A stretch of DNA of 64,000 nucleotides, from positions 1 to 64,000 of the forward strand of contig NZ_KQ410727.1 of assembly GCF_001262505.1 (NCBI RefSeq), in the 5' to 3' direction. The stretch's first letter is position 1. Each line of letters starts with the position of its first letter. Both the position numbers and the translations under genes were made by a program. Source of the DNA: Shinella sp. SUS2 (GTDB lineage: Bacteria > Pseudomonadota > Alphaproteobacteria > Rhizobiales > Rhizobiaceae). The notes below the pieces were generated by a model. That model saw nothing but the letters and a program-made list of their open reading frames with translations. It was not told the origin of the DNA and did not search any database. This document shows, one piece after another, positions 35,916-45,408 of the stretch.

Positions 35916-36389
35916 TCATCGCCCACCTTCCTTGATGGATTCCATGGCGACGGAGGTCGAGGTGCTGGCGACATTCGGCAGGCTCGAGATCTTCTCGCCC
36001 AGCACCTCCCGGTAGCGGCGGATATCGGCGGTGCGGATCTTGATCAGATAGTCGAAGCGGCCGGCGATCATGTGGCACTCCTCGACCTCCTTGATCTTGC
36101 GCACCGCGCTGTTGAAGGCGTTGAGCGCCGCTTCCTTGGTGTCCGAAAGCTTCACCTCGGCGAAGGCGACATGGTCGAGCCCGAGTTTCTTCGGGTTGAG
36201 CACGGCGCGGAAGCTGTCGATATAGCCGTCATTGATCAGGCGTTGCAGACGCAGCGTGCAGGGGGTCTTCGAAAGCCCGACGATTTCGGACATTTCTGTG
36301 ATGGAAATCCGTGCATTTTCAACGAGAAGATCGAGGATCTTGCGGTCGATCGCGTCTATTTCACTATAGATAGGCTTTATCTTGGACAT
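35916..36389 (-). CDS. putR: Lrp/AsnC-family regulator, probable PutR
   Basis: This is a 157-aa Lrp/AsnC-type protein. Helix-turn-helix residues are about 15-60 (ISITEMSEIVGLSKTPCTLRL), followed by a RAM ligand-binding domain. It is divergent from putA, with 164 bases between the starts. In alphaproteobacteria an Lrp-type PutR in this position activates putA in response to proline, so the same role is inferred. Confidence 0.85.
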   Translation of the reverse strand: MSKIKPIYSEIDAIDRKILDLLVENARISITEMSEIVGLSKTPCTLRLQRLINDGYIDSFRAVLNPKKLGLDHVAFAEVKLSDTKEAALNAFNSAVRKIKEVEECHMIAGRFDYLIKIRTADIRRYREVLGEKISSLPNVASTSTSVAMESIKEGGR

Positions 36390-36553
36390 TAATCTCACTT
36401 CTGGCGCGAATATATGGAGATAGATCCTGTTTATGTTCCCATAATGGTGAGAAAATCGCAAGGCAATCGACTATCTTCCGCGCCAGCGCCATGAGGCTGG
36501 AATGCATCGGCAAGCGGTGTATCCTCTCCTCGCATCCAGTGGCCGAACCCGAG

Positions 36554-39500
36554 ATGGTGATGGAAATGGTCCAGTCTGCAAACGAACAACAAATCTCCGC
36601 TTTCGCTGATTTTGCGCCGCCGATCCGGCCGCAGAGCGAGCTGCGCCAGCGCATCACCGCCGCCTATCGTACGCCGGAAGAGGACGCTGTTCGCCCTCTG
36701 CTCGAAAAGGCTACCCTTCCGGCTGATGCAGTCGCGCGCATCCGGGAGACCGCCCGCACGCTGATCGTCGCGCTGCGTGCCAAGCACAAGGGCTCCGGCG
36801 TCGAGGGGCTGGTGCACGAATATTCGCTCTCCAGCCAGGAGGGCGTCGCGCTGATGTGCCTTGCCGAGGCGCTGCTACGCATTCCCGACAACGCGACCCG
36901 CGACGCGCTGATCCGCGACAAGATTTCGGAAGGTGACTGGAAGTCGCATATGGGGGGCGGTCGTTCGCTCTTCGTCAATGCCGCCACCTGGGGCCTCGTG
37001 GTTACGGGCAAGCTGACCTCCACCGTCAATGATCGCGGCCTTTCCGCTGCCCTCACGCGCCTCATCGCCCGTTGCGGCGAGCCTGTCATCCGCCGCGGTG
37101 TCGATATGGCCATGCGCATGATGGGCGAGCAGTTCGTCACCGGCGAGACGATCGACGAGGCGCTGCGCAATTCGCGCGCCATGGAGCGCAAGGGCTTCCG
37201 CTATTCCTACGACATGCTCGGCGAGGCGGCGACGACGGCCGCGGATGCGGAGCGCTATTATCGCGACTACGAAAACGCCATCCACGCCATCGGCAAGGCC
37301 TCGGCCGGCCGCGGTATCTATGAAGGCCCCGGCATCTCGATCAAGCTGTCCGCGCTGCATCCGCGCTATGTGCGCGCCCAGGCAGAGCGGGTGATGGGCG
37401 AGCTGCTGCCCAAGGTGAAGGCGCTGGCCGCCATCGCGAAGTCCTACAATATCGGCCTCAACATCGATGCCGAGGAGGCTGACCGGTTGGAGCTGTCGCT
37501 CGATCTGCTGGAGGAGCTTTGCCACGATCCGGCCCTCGCAGGCTGGGATGGCGTCGGCTTCGTGGTGCAGGCCTATGGCAAGCGCTGCCCCTTCGTGCTT
37601 GATTTCATCATCGATCTTGCCCGACGTTCCAACCGGCGCATCATGGTGCGCCTCGTCAAAGGCGCCTATTGGGACGCCGAGATCAAGCGCGCGCAGCTCG
37701 ACGGGCTGGAAGAGTTCCCCGTCTTCACGCGGAAAATCCACACGGACATCTCCTACATCGCCTGCGCCCAGAAGCTGCTGGCGGCGAAGGATGTGGTCTT
37801 CCCGCAGTTTGCCACGCACAACGCCCAGTCGCTCGCCACGATCTACCAGCTTGCCGGTCCGGATTTCCGCGTCGGCGACTATGAGTTCCAGTGCCTGCAC
37901 GGCATGGGCGAACCGCTCTATGACGAGGTCGTCGGCCAGGAGAAGCTGAACCGCCCGTGCCGTATTTATGCACCGGTCGGCACGCATGAGACGCTGCTCG
38001 CCTATCTCGTCCGCCGCCTGCTGGAAAACGGTGCGAATTCCTCCTTCGTCAACCGCATTGCCGATCCGGCCATCTCGGTCGACGAGCTCATCGCCGATCC
38101 GGCGGCCGTGGTGCGCGCCATGCCAGTGCCGGGCGGCAAGCATGACAAGATCGCGCTTCCCGCAGACCTCTACGGCAAGGGCCGCCTGAATTCCGCCGGC
38201 CTCGATCTTTCCAACGAGACTGTACTGGCGAGGCTGGCGCAGGACCTTGCGAAGACAGCTGCCGTCGAATGGCAGGCCGTACCTGTCATCGCCGACGGTT
38301 CCAGCGAGGGCGAGCGGCGGGCGGTGCTCAATCCGGCCGATCACAGGGACATGGTCGGTACCGTCATCGAGACCACGGATGCAGGCGTCGCGAAGGCCGC
38401 GAGGCTTGCACTGGAAGCGGCTCCGGCCTGGGCGGCGGTGCCGCCGCGCGAGCGCGGCGACCGGCTCGATCGCGCCGCCGACCTGATGCAGGCGGAGATC
38501 GCGACCCTGATCGGCCTTGCCATCCGCGAGGCGGGCAAGTCCGCCGCCAATGCCATTGCCGAAGTGCGCGAGGCGATCGACTTCCTGCGCTACTATGCCG
38601 AACAGGCGCGGCGCACGCTGGGTGCCGGCCATCCGCCGCTCGGCCCCATTGTCTGCATCAGCCCGTGGAACTTCCCGCTGGCGATCTTCTCCGGTCAGAT
38701 CGCGGCCGCGCTCGTCGCCGGCAACCCGGTGCTGGCAAAGCCGGCGGAGGAAACGCCGCTGATCGCCGCCGAGGCCGTGCGCATTCTGCATGAAGCCGGT
38801 ATTCCGGTCGGTGCGCTGCAACTGCTGCCGGGCGACGGCCGCGTCGGCGCCGCGCTTGTCGGTGCGCCGGAAACGGCAGGCGTGATGTTCACCGGCTCGA
38901 CGGAAGTCGCCCGCCTCATCCAGAAGGAACTCTCCGGCCGCCTGTCGGCTGTGGGCAAGCCGATTCCGCTGATCGCCGAGACTGGCGGACAGAATGCGAT
39001 GATCGTCGATTCCTCGGCGCTCGCCGAACAGGTGGTGTTCGACGTCATCGCCTCGGCCTTCGACAGTGCCGGCCAGCGTTGCTCGGCGCTGCGCGTGCTG
39101 TGCCTGCAGGAGGACGTCGCCGATCGTACGCTCACCATGTTGAAGGGCGCGCTTGCCGAACTGAAGATCGGCCGCACAGACAAGCTCAGTGTCGACACCG
39201 GCCCGGTCATCACCGCGGAGGCCAAGCAGACGATTGAGGCGCATATCGAGAAAATGCGTGCGCGCGGTCGCAAGATCGAGCAGGTGGCGCTTCCCGCGGA
39301 GGCCGCCCTTGGCACCTTCGTTTCGCCCACCATCATCGAGCTGCAGTCGCTTGCCGATCTGGAGCGCGAAGTGTTCGGCCCGGTCCTGCATGTCATCCGC
39401 TACAAGCGCGAAGACGTCGACCGCCTGATCGACGACATCAATGCGACGGGTTACGGCCTGACTTTCGGCCTGCACACGCGCCTAGACGAGACGATTGCCC

Positions 39501-40252
39501 ATGTCACCGGCCGTGTGAAGGCTGGCAATATCTACGTCAACCGCAACATCATCGGCGCCATTGTCGGCGTGCAGCCGTTCGGCGGCCGGGGGCTCTCGGG
39601 CACCGGGCCCAAGGCCGGCGGCCCTCTCTATATCGGCCGTCTCGTGCAGGTCCCGCCGGTTCCCCCGCAACACAGCTCCGTCCATATCCAGCCGGCAGTG
39701 CTCGATTTTGCGCAGTGGCTGCGCGGAAATGGTAAGTCGGAGCTTTCGGATCGAGTGCGGGATCTCGGCAGCAATTCGGCGCTCGGACTGGACCTCGAAC
39801 TTCCCGGCCCCGTCGGCGAGAAGAACCTTTACGCGCTCCATCCGCGCGGCTGGATCCTTCTCGCGCCGATGACGGAAGAAGGGTTGCTCGCCCAGCTCGG
39901 CGCGGTGTTCGCCACGGGCAACAGGGCGGTGATCGATGCCGCTTCCGGGCTCCAGTCCACACTTGCCGGCCTTCCGGCGAGCCTTGCGGCCCTGACTTCC
40001 TGGTCGACCGAGTGGGCGGCGGATGGTCCCTATGCGGGTGCGCTCATCGAAGGGGACGGGGAGAGGGTGGTCGATGCCGCCCGCCGCATCGCGGCGCTGC
40101 CCGGCCCGCTTGTCCTGACGCAGGCCGCCACCACGGCGGAAATCCGGGCGGGCGCGGAAGCCTATTGCCTCAACTGGCTGCTCGAGGAGGTCTCGACCTC
40201 CATCAACACGGCCGCCGCCGGTGGCAATGCGAGCCTGATGAGCATCGGCTAA
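36554..40252 (+). CDS. putA: Bifunctional proline dehydrogenase / glutamate semialdehyde dehydrogenase
   Basis: This is a 1232-aa PutA that converts proline to glutamate, passing electrons to the quinone pool. The proline dehydrogenase barrel (about residues 130-480) has GISIKLSALHPRY and VRLVKGAYWD. The aldehyde dehydrogenase part (about 560-1010) has ISPWNFPLAIF, catalytic Glu809 in ETGGQNAM and Cys843 in GQRCSALRV. The last 200 residues are the C-terminal domain of long PutAs. No ribbon-helix-helix DNA-binding domain is present, consistent with control by a separate regulator. The start among ATGs at 36554, 36560 and 36566 is not certain. Confidence 0.93.
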   Translation: MVMEMVQSANEQQISAFADFAPPIRPQSELRQRITAAYRTPEEDAVRPLLEKATLPADAVARIRETARTLIVALRAKHKGSGVEGLVHEYSLSSQEGVALMCLAEALLRIPDNATRDALIRDKISEGDWKSHMGGGRSLFVNAATWGLVVTGKLTSTVNDRGLSAALTRLIARCGEPVIRRGVDMAMRMMGEQFVTGETIDEALRNSRAMERKGFRYSYDMLGEAATTAADAERYYRDYENAIHAIGKASAGRGIYEGPGISIKLSALHPRYVRAQAERVMGELLPKVKALAAIAKSYNIGLNIDAEEADRLELSLDLLEELCHDPALAGWDGVGFVVQAYGKRCPFVLDFIIDLARRSNRRIMVRLVKGAYWDAEIKRAQLDGLEEFPVFTRKIHTDISYIACAQKLLAAKDVVFPQFATHNAQSLATIYQLAGPDFRVGDYEFQCLHGMGEPLYDEVVGQEKLNRPCRIYAPVGTHETLLAYLVRRLLENGANSSFVNRIADPAISVDELIADPAAVVRAMPVPGGKHDKIALPADLYGKGRLNSAGLDLSNETVLARLAQDLAKTAAVEWQAVPVIADGSSEGERRAVLNPADHRDMVGTVIETTDAGVAKAARLALEAAPAWAAVPPRERGDRLDRAADLMQAEIATLIGLAIREAGKSAANAIAEVREAIDFLRYYAEQARRTLGAGHPPLGPIVCISPWNFPLAIFSGQIAAALVAGNPVLAKPAEETPLIAAEAVRILHEAGIPVGALQLLPGDGRVGAALVGAPETAGVMFTGSTEVARLIQKELSGRLSAVGKPIPLIAETGGQNAMIVDSSALAEQVVFDVIASAFDSAGQRCSALRVLCLQEDVADRTLTMLKGALAELKIGRTDKLSVDTGPVITAEAKQTIEAHIEKMRARGRKIEQVALPAEAALGTFVSPTIIELQSLADLEREVFGPVLHVIRYKREDVDRLIDDINATGYGLTFGLHTRLDETIAHVTGRVKAGNIYVNRNIIGAIVGVQPFGGRGLSGTGPKAGGPLYIGRLVQVPPVPPQHSSVHIQPAVLDFAQWLRGNGKSELSDRVRDLGSNSALGLDLELPGPVGEKNLYALHPRGWILLAPMTEEGLLAQLGAVFATGNRAVIDAASGLQSTLAGLPASLAALTSWSTEWAADGPYAGALIEGDGERVVDAARRIAALPGPLVLTQAATTAEIRAGAEAYCLNWLLEEVSTSINTAAAGGNASLMSIG

Positions 40253-40257
40253 GGCAT

Positions 40258-40294
40258 CAAAAAACCGGGCTGCTCCTTCGAGCGGCCCGGTTTC
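40258..40294. terminator. Bidirectional terminator between putA and ubiX
   Basis: A 13-pair stem (40263-40275 with 40280-40292, one G-T pair) and CTTC loop is flanked by a run of A on the left and TTT on the right. It should stop putA on the plus strand and ubiX on the minus strand, where the A-run becomes a T-run. Confidence 0.8.
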
Positions 40295-40311
40295 ATACCT
40301 TGCCTTTTCCG

Positions 40312-40899
40312 TTATCCCGCGCCCTCGGCCCCCTCCCAGGGGCGCGCAAGAGACGGGTGCGGCATTGCCAGAAGATCGATGGCGCGGGCGGCGAGGTGGT
40401 CGACGATATCGGCCACGGATTGCGGGCAATGGTAGAAGGCCGGCACCGGGGGCATGACGATGGCACCCATCTCCGTCACGGCGCACATGTTGCGCAGATG
40501 GCCGAGATGCAACGGCGTCTCGCGCGCGAGAAGAACGAGCCGGCGGCGTTCCTTCAGTTGCACATCGGCAGCACGGCCGATCAGCGTGTCCGTCCGGCCG
40601 GTGGCGATGGCCGAGAGCGTCTGCATGGAGCAGGGCGCGACGATCATGCCGCGGACGGGGAACGAGCCGCTGGCAATCGACGCGCCGATATCGTTTGTCG
40701 GATGGTGGCGATGGACGAGCGGCAGCAGGCGTTCCAGCGCGTCCGTGCCGCATTCGAGATCCAGCGTGCGGTGCGCGGCATCGGAGACCACGAGATGGAT
40801 CTCGACGTCGCCGAGCGCGGCGAGCCGCTCGACGATGCGCACGGCAAGTCCTGCACCGGAGGCGCCGGTTACGCCGACGATCACCCGTTCTAAGCTCAT
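40312..40899 (-). CDS. ubiX: UbiX family flavin prenyltransferase
   Basis: This is a 195-aa flavin prenyltransferase. It makes prenylated FMN, the cofactor of UbiD decarboxylases. VGVTGASGAGLAVRI is the FMN-binding start; RRRLVLLARETPL and EMGAIVMPPVPAFY are the conserved later motifs. The start codon overlaps the ubiD stop by four bases, so cofactor synthase and decarboxylase are coupled. This may be a second copy dedicated to anaerobic growth. Confidence 0.9.
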   Translation of the reverse strand: MSLERVIVGVTGASGAGLAVRIVERLAALGDVEIHLVVSDAAHRTLDLECGTDALERLLPLVHRHHPTNDIGASIASGSFPVRGMIVAPCSMQTLSAIATGRTDTLIGRAADVQLKERRRLVLLARETPLHLGHLRNMCAVTEMGAIVMPPVPAFYHCPQSVADIVDHLAARAIDLLAMPHPSLARPWEGAEGAG

Positions 40900-42407
40900 G
40901 CAGACGGCTCCGAAAGGCCGAGAGAAGCCCAGAGGTGGTCTACCCTCGCGACGACGTCGGGTGTCATAGTGAGGACCCGCCCCCATTCCCGCTCGCTCTC
41001 CGTGCCGATCTTCCGCGTCGCATCCAGCCCGAGCTTGCCGCCGAGGCCGGATTTGGGGGAGGCGAAGTCGAGATAGTCGATCGGCGTGTTTTCCACGAGC
41101 ATCAGGTCGCGGCCGGCATCGAAGCGGGTGGAGAGCGCCCAGATCACGTCCGGCCAGCTTTTCACGTCGATATCGCCGTCGACGGCGATGATCAGCTTGG
41201 TGTAGCTGAACTGCGGCAGCATGGACCAGAGGCCCATCATCACCCGCCGCGCCTGGCCGGGATAGCGCTTGTCGATGGAAACCACCATGGCACGGTAGGA
41301 GCAGGCCTCGGGCGGTAGCCACAGGTCGAGGATTTCCGGGAACTGGCGTTTGACCAGCGGCACGAAGAGTTCGTTCATCGCCTCGCCGAGTCTTGACGGC
41401 TCGTCCGGCGGCCGGCCGGTATAGGTGGAAAGATAGAGCGGGTCCTTGCGCAGGGTGATCGCCGAAAGCGTCATGACCGGGAAGGGCTCGACGGCATTGT
41501 AGTAGCCGGTGTGGTCGCCATAGGGGCCTTCCTCCGCCGTCTCGTCGGCCGAGACTGTGCCTTCGAGCACGATCTCCGCGCTGGCGGGAATGGGCAGCGG
41601 CACGGTAAGGCCGCAGGCCGTCTCCTGCCGGCGGCCGCTGAGCGCGCCGGCAAAGCTGAGCTCGCTCATGCCGTCGGGCAGCGGCATGACGGCGGAGAGG
41701 ATCGTCGCCGGGTCGGCGCCGATGACGACCGCAACCGGCATGTCGCGCCCTGCCGCCTGCCAGAGGCGATGGTGACGCGCGCCGCCGCGATGGGCGAGCC
41801 AACGCAGGATGAGCCGGTTCTTGCCGAGCTTCTGCATGCGGTAGATGCCGACATTGATGTCTGCCGGATCGTCCGGTGCCTGCGTGATGACGAGCGGCCA
41901 GCTGACGAGGGGGGCGGGTTCGCCCGGCCAGCAGGTCTGGATCGGCAGGCGGTCGAGATCGGCGTCTTCGCCTTGCCAGACGGTCGCCTGACAGGGGGCG
42001 CGACGGACCGTGCGCGGGTTCATCGACAGGGCGGCCTTCAGATGCGGCAACTTCTGCCAGGCATCGCGCAGGGAGCGTGGCGGCCTGGGGTCGCGCAGGT
42101 CGGCGAGGAAGGCGGCAAGGTGCGGCAGGTCGCCGGCCTCGAGGCCGAAACCCCATTCGATGCGTTCGCGTGTACCGAAAAGATTGGCGAGAAGCGGAAT
42201 GGGCTGAATGCGGCCCGCGGCATCCACCGGCCGCTCGAAGAGCAGCGCCGGCCCGTCCTCGGCCAAAACGCGGCGATGGATTTCCGTCACCTCGTGGACG
42301 AGCGAGACCGGCTCGCGGATGCGCGTCAACCGCGCCCGCCGCTCCAGAAGGGCGACGAAATCCTGAAGACTGTCGAAACGGCGCGGAACGGGGGCATCGG
42401 CTTTCAT
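40896..42407 (-). CDS. ubiD: UbiD family decarboxylase
   Basis: This is a 503-aa UbiD family enzyme that uses prenylated FMN to decarboxylate 4-hydroxy-3-polyprenylbenzoate in ubiquinone synthesis. The ATG at 42407 is preceded by AAGGGAG. Supporting segments are GVDGD-like VDGDIDVKSWPDVIWAL near residue 420 and EGPYGDHTGYYN near 305. Divergent from ubiT with a shared NnrR-type site at 42441, it appears to be induced together with the oxygen-independent hydroxylation genes. A related aromatic decarboxylase function cannot be ruled out. Confidence 0.88.
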   Translation of the reverse strand: MKADAPVPRRFDSLQDFVALLERRARLTRIREPVSLVHEVTEIHRRVLAEDGPALLFERPVDAAGRIQPIPLLANLFGTRERIEWGFGLEAGDLPHLAAFLADLRDPRPPRSLRDAWQKLPHLKAALSMNPRTVRRAPCQATVWQGEDADLDRLPIQTCWPGEPAPLVSWPLVITQAPDDPADINVGIYRMQKLGKNRLILRWLAHRGGARHHRLWQAAGRDMPVAVVIGADPATILSAVMPLPDGMSELSFAGALSGRRQETACGLTVPLPIPASAEIVLEGTVSADETAEEGPYGDHTGYYNAVEPFPVMTLSAITLRKDPLYLSTYTGRPPDEPSRLGEAMNELFVPLVKRQFPEILDLWLPPEACSYRAMVVSIDKRYPGQARRVMMGLWSMLPQFSYTKLIIAVDGDIDVKSWPDVIWALSTRFDAGRDLMLVENTPIDYLDFASPKSGLGGKLGLDATRKIGTESEREWGRVLTMTPDVVARVDHLWASLGLSEPSA

Positions 42408-42440
42408 GGTGCTCCCTTGCCGGGGAAAAACGTCACGGTC

Positions 42441-42456
42441 TTTGTGCTGGCGCAAA
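42441..42456. promoter_or_regulatory. NnrR/FNR-type box in the ubiD-ubiT divergent promoter
   Basis: TTTGTGCTGGCGCAAA fits TTG-N8-CAA and differs by one base from the TTTGC-N6-GCAAA form of the nor and nir boxes of this window. Its centre is 41 bases from the ubiD start and 63 from the ubiT start. Confidence 0.65.
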
Positions 42457-42511
42457 CTCTTGGCGCCCGAGGCTGCCTAGGGTCCGGCCGTTCGTTTCTG
42501 GAAAGTCCTGC

Positions 42512-43018
42512 ATGCCATCGCTTCCGCCCCTTCTCGTCAAACCGGTCGATCTTGCGCCTCTCTGGCTCGTAGAACGGGTGGCGCGCCACCTGTTTTCCGG
42601 TGTGCTGAAGGCCCATCCCGATCTCTTCGAACGACTTGGTGAGTATCGCCAGACCCGCTACGGATTCTCGCCGGTCGATCTGCCGCTGCATTTCACTGTC
42701 GTGCCTGCCATGAAGGCGCTGGCCGTCTCGCGCGGCGCGGCTCCGCTGGTCGATGCGCGCATCGAGGGGCCGCTGGTGCTGCTTCTCGGCCTGCTCGAAG
42801 GTCGCTGCGATGCCGATGCGCTGTTCTTCTCGCGCGACCTTTCGGTCACCGGAGACATGGAGGCGATGCTGGCGCTGCGCAACGCACTCGACGACAGCGC
42901 CATCGACCTGCCGCGCGAACTCGGTGCGCTGGCCGGCCCGCTGTCGCCGCTCATCGCCGGCACGGCGCGCTACATTCGCAGCAAGGCGCTCGAAGGAAGG
43001 GACGCGACATGGAACTGA
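42512..43018 (+). CDS. ubiT: SCP2-domain ubiquinone accessory protein (UbiT)
   Basis: This is a 168-aa SCP2 lipid-carrier domain protein. FSPVDLPLHFTVVPAMKALAVSR and the hydrophobic GPLVLLLGLLEGRCDADALFF segment fit UbiT, which binds isoprenoid quinone precursors for oxygen-independent ubiquinone synthesis. It overlaps ubiU by ten bases and leads the ubiTUV operon. Confidence 0.85.
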   Translation: MPSLPPLLVKPVDLAPLWLVERVARHLFSGVLKAHPDLFERLGEYRQTRYGFSPVDLPLHFTVVPAMKALAVSRGAAPLVDARIEGPLVLLLGLLEGRCDADALFFSRDLSVTGDMEAMLALRNALDDSAIDLPRELGALAGPLSPLIAGTARYIRSKALEGRDATWN

Positions 43019-43986
43019 TCTGCCCCGCTGGCACCCCCGCCGCCTTCCGTGAGGCGGTGGAGGCCGGTGCCGATGCCGTCTATTGCGGCTTTCGCGACGA
43101 GACCAATGCCCGCAACTTCCCGGGCCTCAATTTCAGCCGCGAGGAGTTGCGCCAGTCGATCACGCTCGCCCGCTGCAAGCATGTTGAGACCTTCGTCGCG
43201 CTCAACACCTTCATGCGCGCGGGTGACGAGGCGCTGTGGTATTCGGCCGCCGATGACGCGGTGGCGATGGGTGCCGATGCGCTGATCCTCGCCGATTTCG
43301 GTCTGATGGCCTATGTGGCGGAAAAATATCCGGACCAGCGGCTGCACGTTTCCGTACAGGCCTCCGCCTCGAACCCGGAGGCGATCCGCTTTCTTGTCGA
43401 GGCCTTCGGGGCAAAGCGTGTCGTGCTGCCGCGCGTTTTGACCGTGCAGGACATCGCTCGGCTGACGCGCCAGATCGACTGCGAGGTCGAGGTCTTCGCC
43501 TTCGGCGGGCTCTGTGTCATGGCGGAGGGGCGATGCTCGCTTTCCTCCTATGCGACGGGAAAATCACCCAACATGAACGGCGTCTGCTCGCCGGCGAGCC
43601 ATGTGCGCTACCGGCAGGACGGCGCGGACCTCGTCTCCGAGCTCGGCGCCTACACGATCAACCGCTTCGGTCCTGACGAAGCGTCGGGCTATCCGACGCT
43701 CTGCAAGGGGCGTTTCGAGATCGGCGATGTCGAGGGCTACGCCTTCGAAGATCCCGTCTCGCTCGATGTCATCGACGAGATCGACGCGCTGCGGGAGGCC
43801 GGCGTCTCGGCGCTGAAGATCGAGGGGCGCCAGCGCGGCAAGGCCTATGTCGCCGAGGTGGTGTCGTCGCTCAAGAAGGCGCTCGGTGCATCGTCCGGCG
43901 AGCGCGCCGCGCTTGTCGCCCGGCTGCGTGCGATGAGCGAGGGCCAGCGCACGACGACGGGCGCTTATGACAAACGCTGGCGATAG
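43009..43986 (+). CDS. ubiU: Oxygen-independent ubiquinone hydroxylase subunit UbiU
   Basis: This is a 325-aa peptidase-U32-family protein. The four Cys expected to hold a 4Fe-4S cluster are C169 and C176 (GGLCVMAEGRC), C193 (NGVCSPASH) and C232 (TLCKGRF), the same spacing as in characterised UbiU. UbiU works with UbiV to hydroxylate the ubiquinone ring without O2, with prephenate as the oxygen donor in known systems. The gene is directly followed by ubiV. Confidence 0.92.
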   Translation: MELICPAGTPAAFREAVEAGADAVYCGFRDETNARNFPGLNFSREELRQSITLARCKHVETFVALNTFMRAGDEALWYSAADDAVAMGADALILADFGLMAYVAEKYPDQRLHVSVQASASNPEAIRFLVEAFGAKRVVLPRVLTVQDIARLTRQIDCEVEVFAFGGLCVMAEGRCSLSSYATGKSPNMNGVCSPASHVRYRQDGADLVSELGAYTINRFGPDEASGYPTLCKGRFEIGDVEGYAFEDPVSLDVIDEIDALREAGVSALKIEGRQRGKAYVAEVVSSLKKALGASSGERAALVARLRAMSEGQRTTTGAYDKRWR

Positions 43987-43992
43987 GAGACG

Positions 43993-44931
43993 ATGATGGC
44001 GACGACAGGCAAACCGGCGCTGAGCCTCGGGCCGGTCTATTTCCTCTGGGACGGACCGAAATGGCGGGATTTCTACTTCCGTATAGCCGATGAGGCGGCG
44101 GTGGAACATGTCACACTCGGTGAGACGGTCTGTTCCAAGCGCCAGCATTTCAGCGAGCCGCATGTCGCCGAGGTCATCGAGCGGCTGGAGGCGGCGGGCA
44201 AGCGCGTGACGCTCTCGACGCTCGCCATGGTGACGCTGCCGCGCGAAAGCCGGCATGTGCGCGACCTGATCGCCGATAGCCTGCATCCGGTGGAGGCGAA
44301 CGATCTTTCCGCGCTCGGCCTTCTCAAGGACCGGCCGCATTCGATCGGCCCGCTGGTCAATGTCTACAATGCGGCGACGGCCCGCACGCTTGCCGCCCGC
44401 GGTGCGCAGAACATCTGTCTGCCGCCGGAGCTGCCCGCCGGCTCCATCCGGCAGATGCTGGAGGCCATGCCGGATTTCTCCTTCGAGGTCTTCGCCTTCG
44501 GCCGCATGCCACTTGCCATTTCCGCACGCTGCGCCCATGCCCGCTCCAAGGGGCTGACCAAGGACAACTGCCAGTTCGTCTGCGGCGAGGAGCCTGATGG
44601 CCTGCCGCTGCGCACGCTCGATCGTCAGTCCTTCCTTGTGCTGAACGGTGTGCAGACCCTGTCGAACAGCTGCGTCGTGCTTGTCGACGATCTTGCGCCG
44701 CTCGTCGAGGCGGGCCTGTCGCGCGTGCGGCTCTCGCCGCAGGATTGCGACATGGCGAAGGTTGCGAGCCTTTACCGCGCGGTACTCGACGGCAGGATCG
44801 ATGGCGAGGAGGCGATTGTAGACCTGGCAAAAGTCTATCCCGGCGTGCGCTTTTCGAACGGTTTCCTGCACCGGCAGGAGGGCGCGGCCTGGGTTTCGCG
44901 CGGGCGCAACGCGGCGATGGGGCGGGACTGA
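43993..44931 (+). CDS. ubiV: Oxygen-independent ubiquinone hydroxylase subunit UbiV
   Basis: This is a 312-aa U32-family partner of UbiU. Four Cys are placed for a 4Fe-4S cluster: C47 (GETVCSKR), C180 (SARCAHAR), C193 and C197 (DNCQFVCGEE). AGGAGA lies just upstream; the next codon is also ATG (43996), which fits the site better, so the true start may be one residue later. The stop is six bases from the convergent hemerythrin gene. Confidence 0.92.
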   Translation: MMATTGKPALSLGPVYFLWDGPKWRDFYFRIADEAAVEHVTLGETVCSKRQHFSEPHVAEVIERLEAAGKRVTLSTLAMVTLPRESRHVRDLIADSLHPVEANDLSALGLLKDRPHSIGPLVNVYNAATARTLAARGAQNICLPPELPAGSIRQMLEAMPDFSFEVFAFGRMPLAISARCAHARSKGLTKDNCQFVCGEEPDGLPLRTLDRQSFLVLNGVQTLSNSCVVLVDDLAPLVEAGLSRVRLSPQDCDMAKVASLYRAVLDGRIDGEEAIVDLAKVYPGVRFSNGFLHRQEGAAWVSRGRNAAMGRD

Positions 44932-44937
44932 CGGCCG

Positions 44938-45399
44938 TCAGGCGAAGACGTCGCGTGCCTCCGCCTTGGCGGCGAGGAGCGTTTCGAGGATCATCTGTTC
45001 GGAGAAGACATGTCTGCGCAGGCTTTCCTGGAAGCCGCCTATCATGCGCGACACGGTCTCGGGCGACAGTCCGCAACGACCGTTGGCCACGGCCTTCAGC
45101 GTCAGCGCGAGTTCCTCGGCTGCGAGCCGGTCGCAGCGGTGTTCCGCCTTCAGGCGCTCAATCGCCAAGGCGGCGAAACAGGACCCGGCATGGCGATCGA
45201 AATCCGGAAAGAGCAGGTGCTCTTCCAGCTCGTGCACGGCCTTGAGCGCGGGTGGAATGGCCTCGGCAAGCGCCTGAAGTTCACTGGCGGTGCCCGGCTC
45301 GCTTGCGGCCTCTTCAAGGCGCAGGCAGATACCGAGCAGGGCCTGATGAAGCGTTTCCAGCCGGCCGATGTCGGCGGCGTTGAGCGTCGGTTCGTCCAT
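44938..45399 (-). CDS. Hemerythrin-like domain protein
   Basis: This is a 153-aa helical protein with hemerythrin-type ligands: LHQALLG, VHELEEHLLFPDF, LKAEHRCD and RRHVFSEQMI. A di-iron site binding O2 or NO is expected. It is the second gene of a two-gene unit with the 51-aa membrane protein (nine-base gap), read from the NnrR-type box at 45616. Likely jobs are NO or O2 sensing, NO scavenging or iron-sulfur repair during denitrification; the sequence does not choose. Confidence 0.8.
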   Translation of the reverse strand: MDEPTLNAADIGRLETLHQALLGICLRLEEAASEPGTASELQALAEAIPPALKAVHELEEHLLFPDFDRHAGSCFAALAIERLKAEHRCDRLAAEELALTLKAVANGRCGLSPETVSRMIGGFQESLRRHVFSEQMILETLLAAKAEARDVFA

Positions 45400-45408
45400 C
45401 GCCGCCTC

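Noticed and set aside
36390..36553. Inverted TCTCAC / GTGAGA words in the putR-putA gap
   Set aside because: The half-sites are about 50 bases apart and short, so an operator call would be guesswork.
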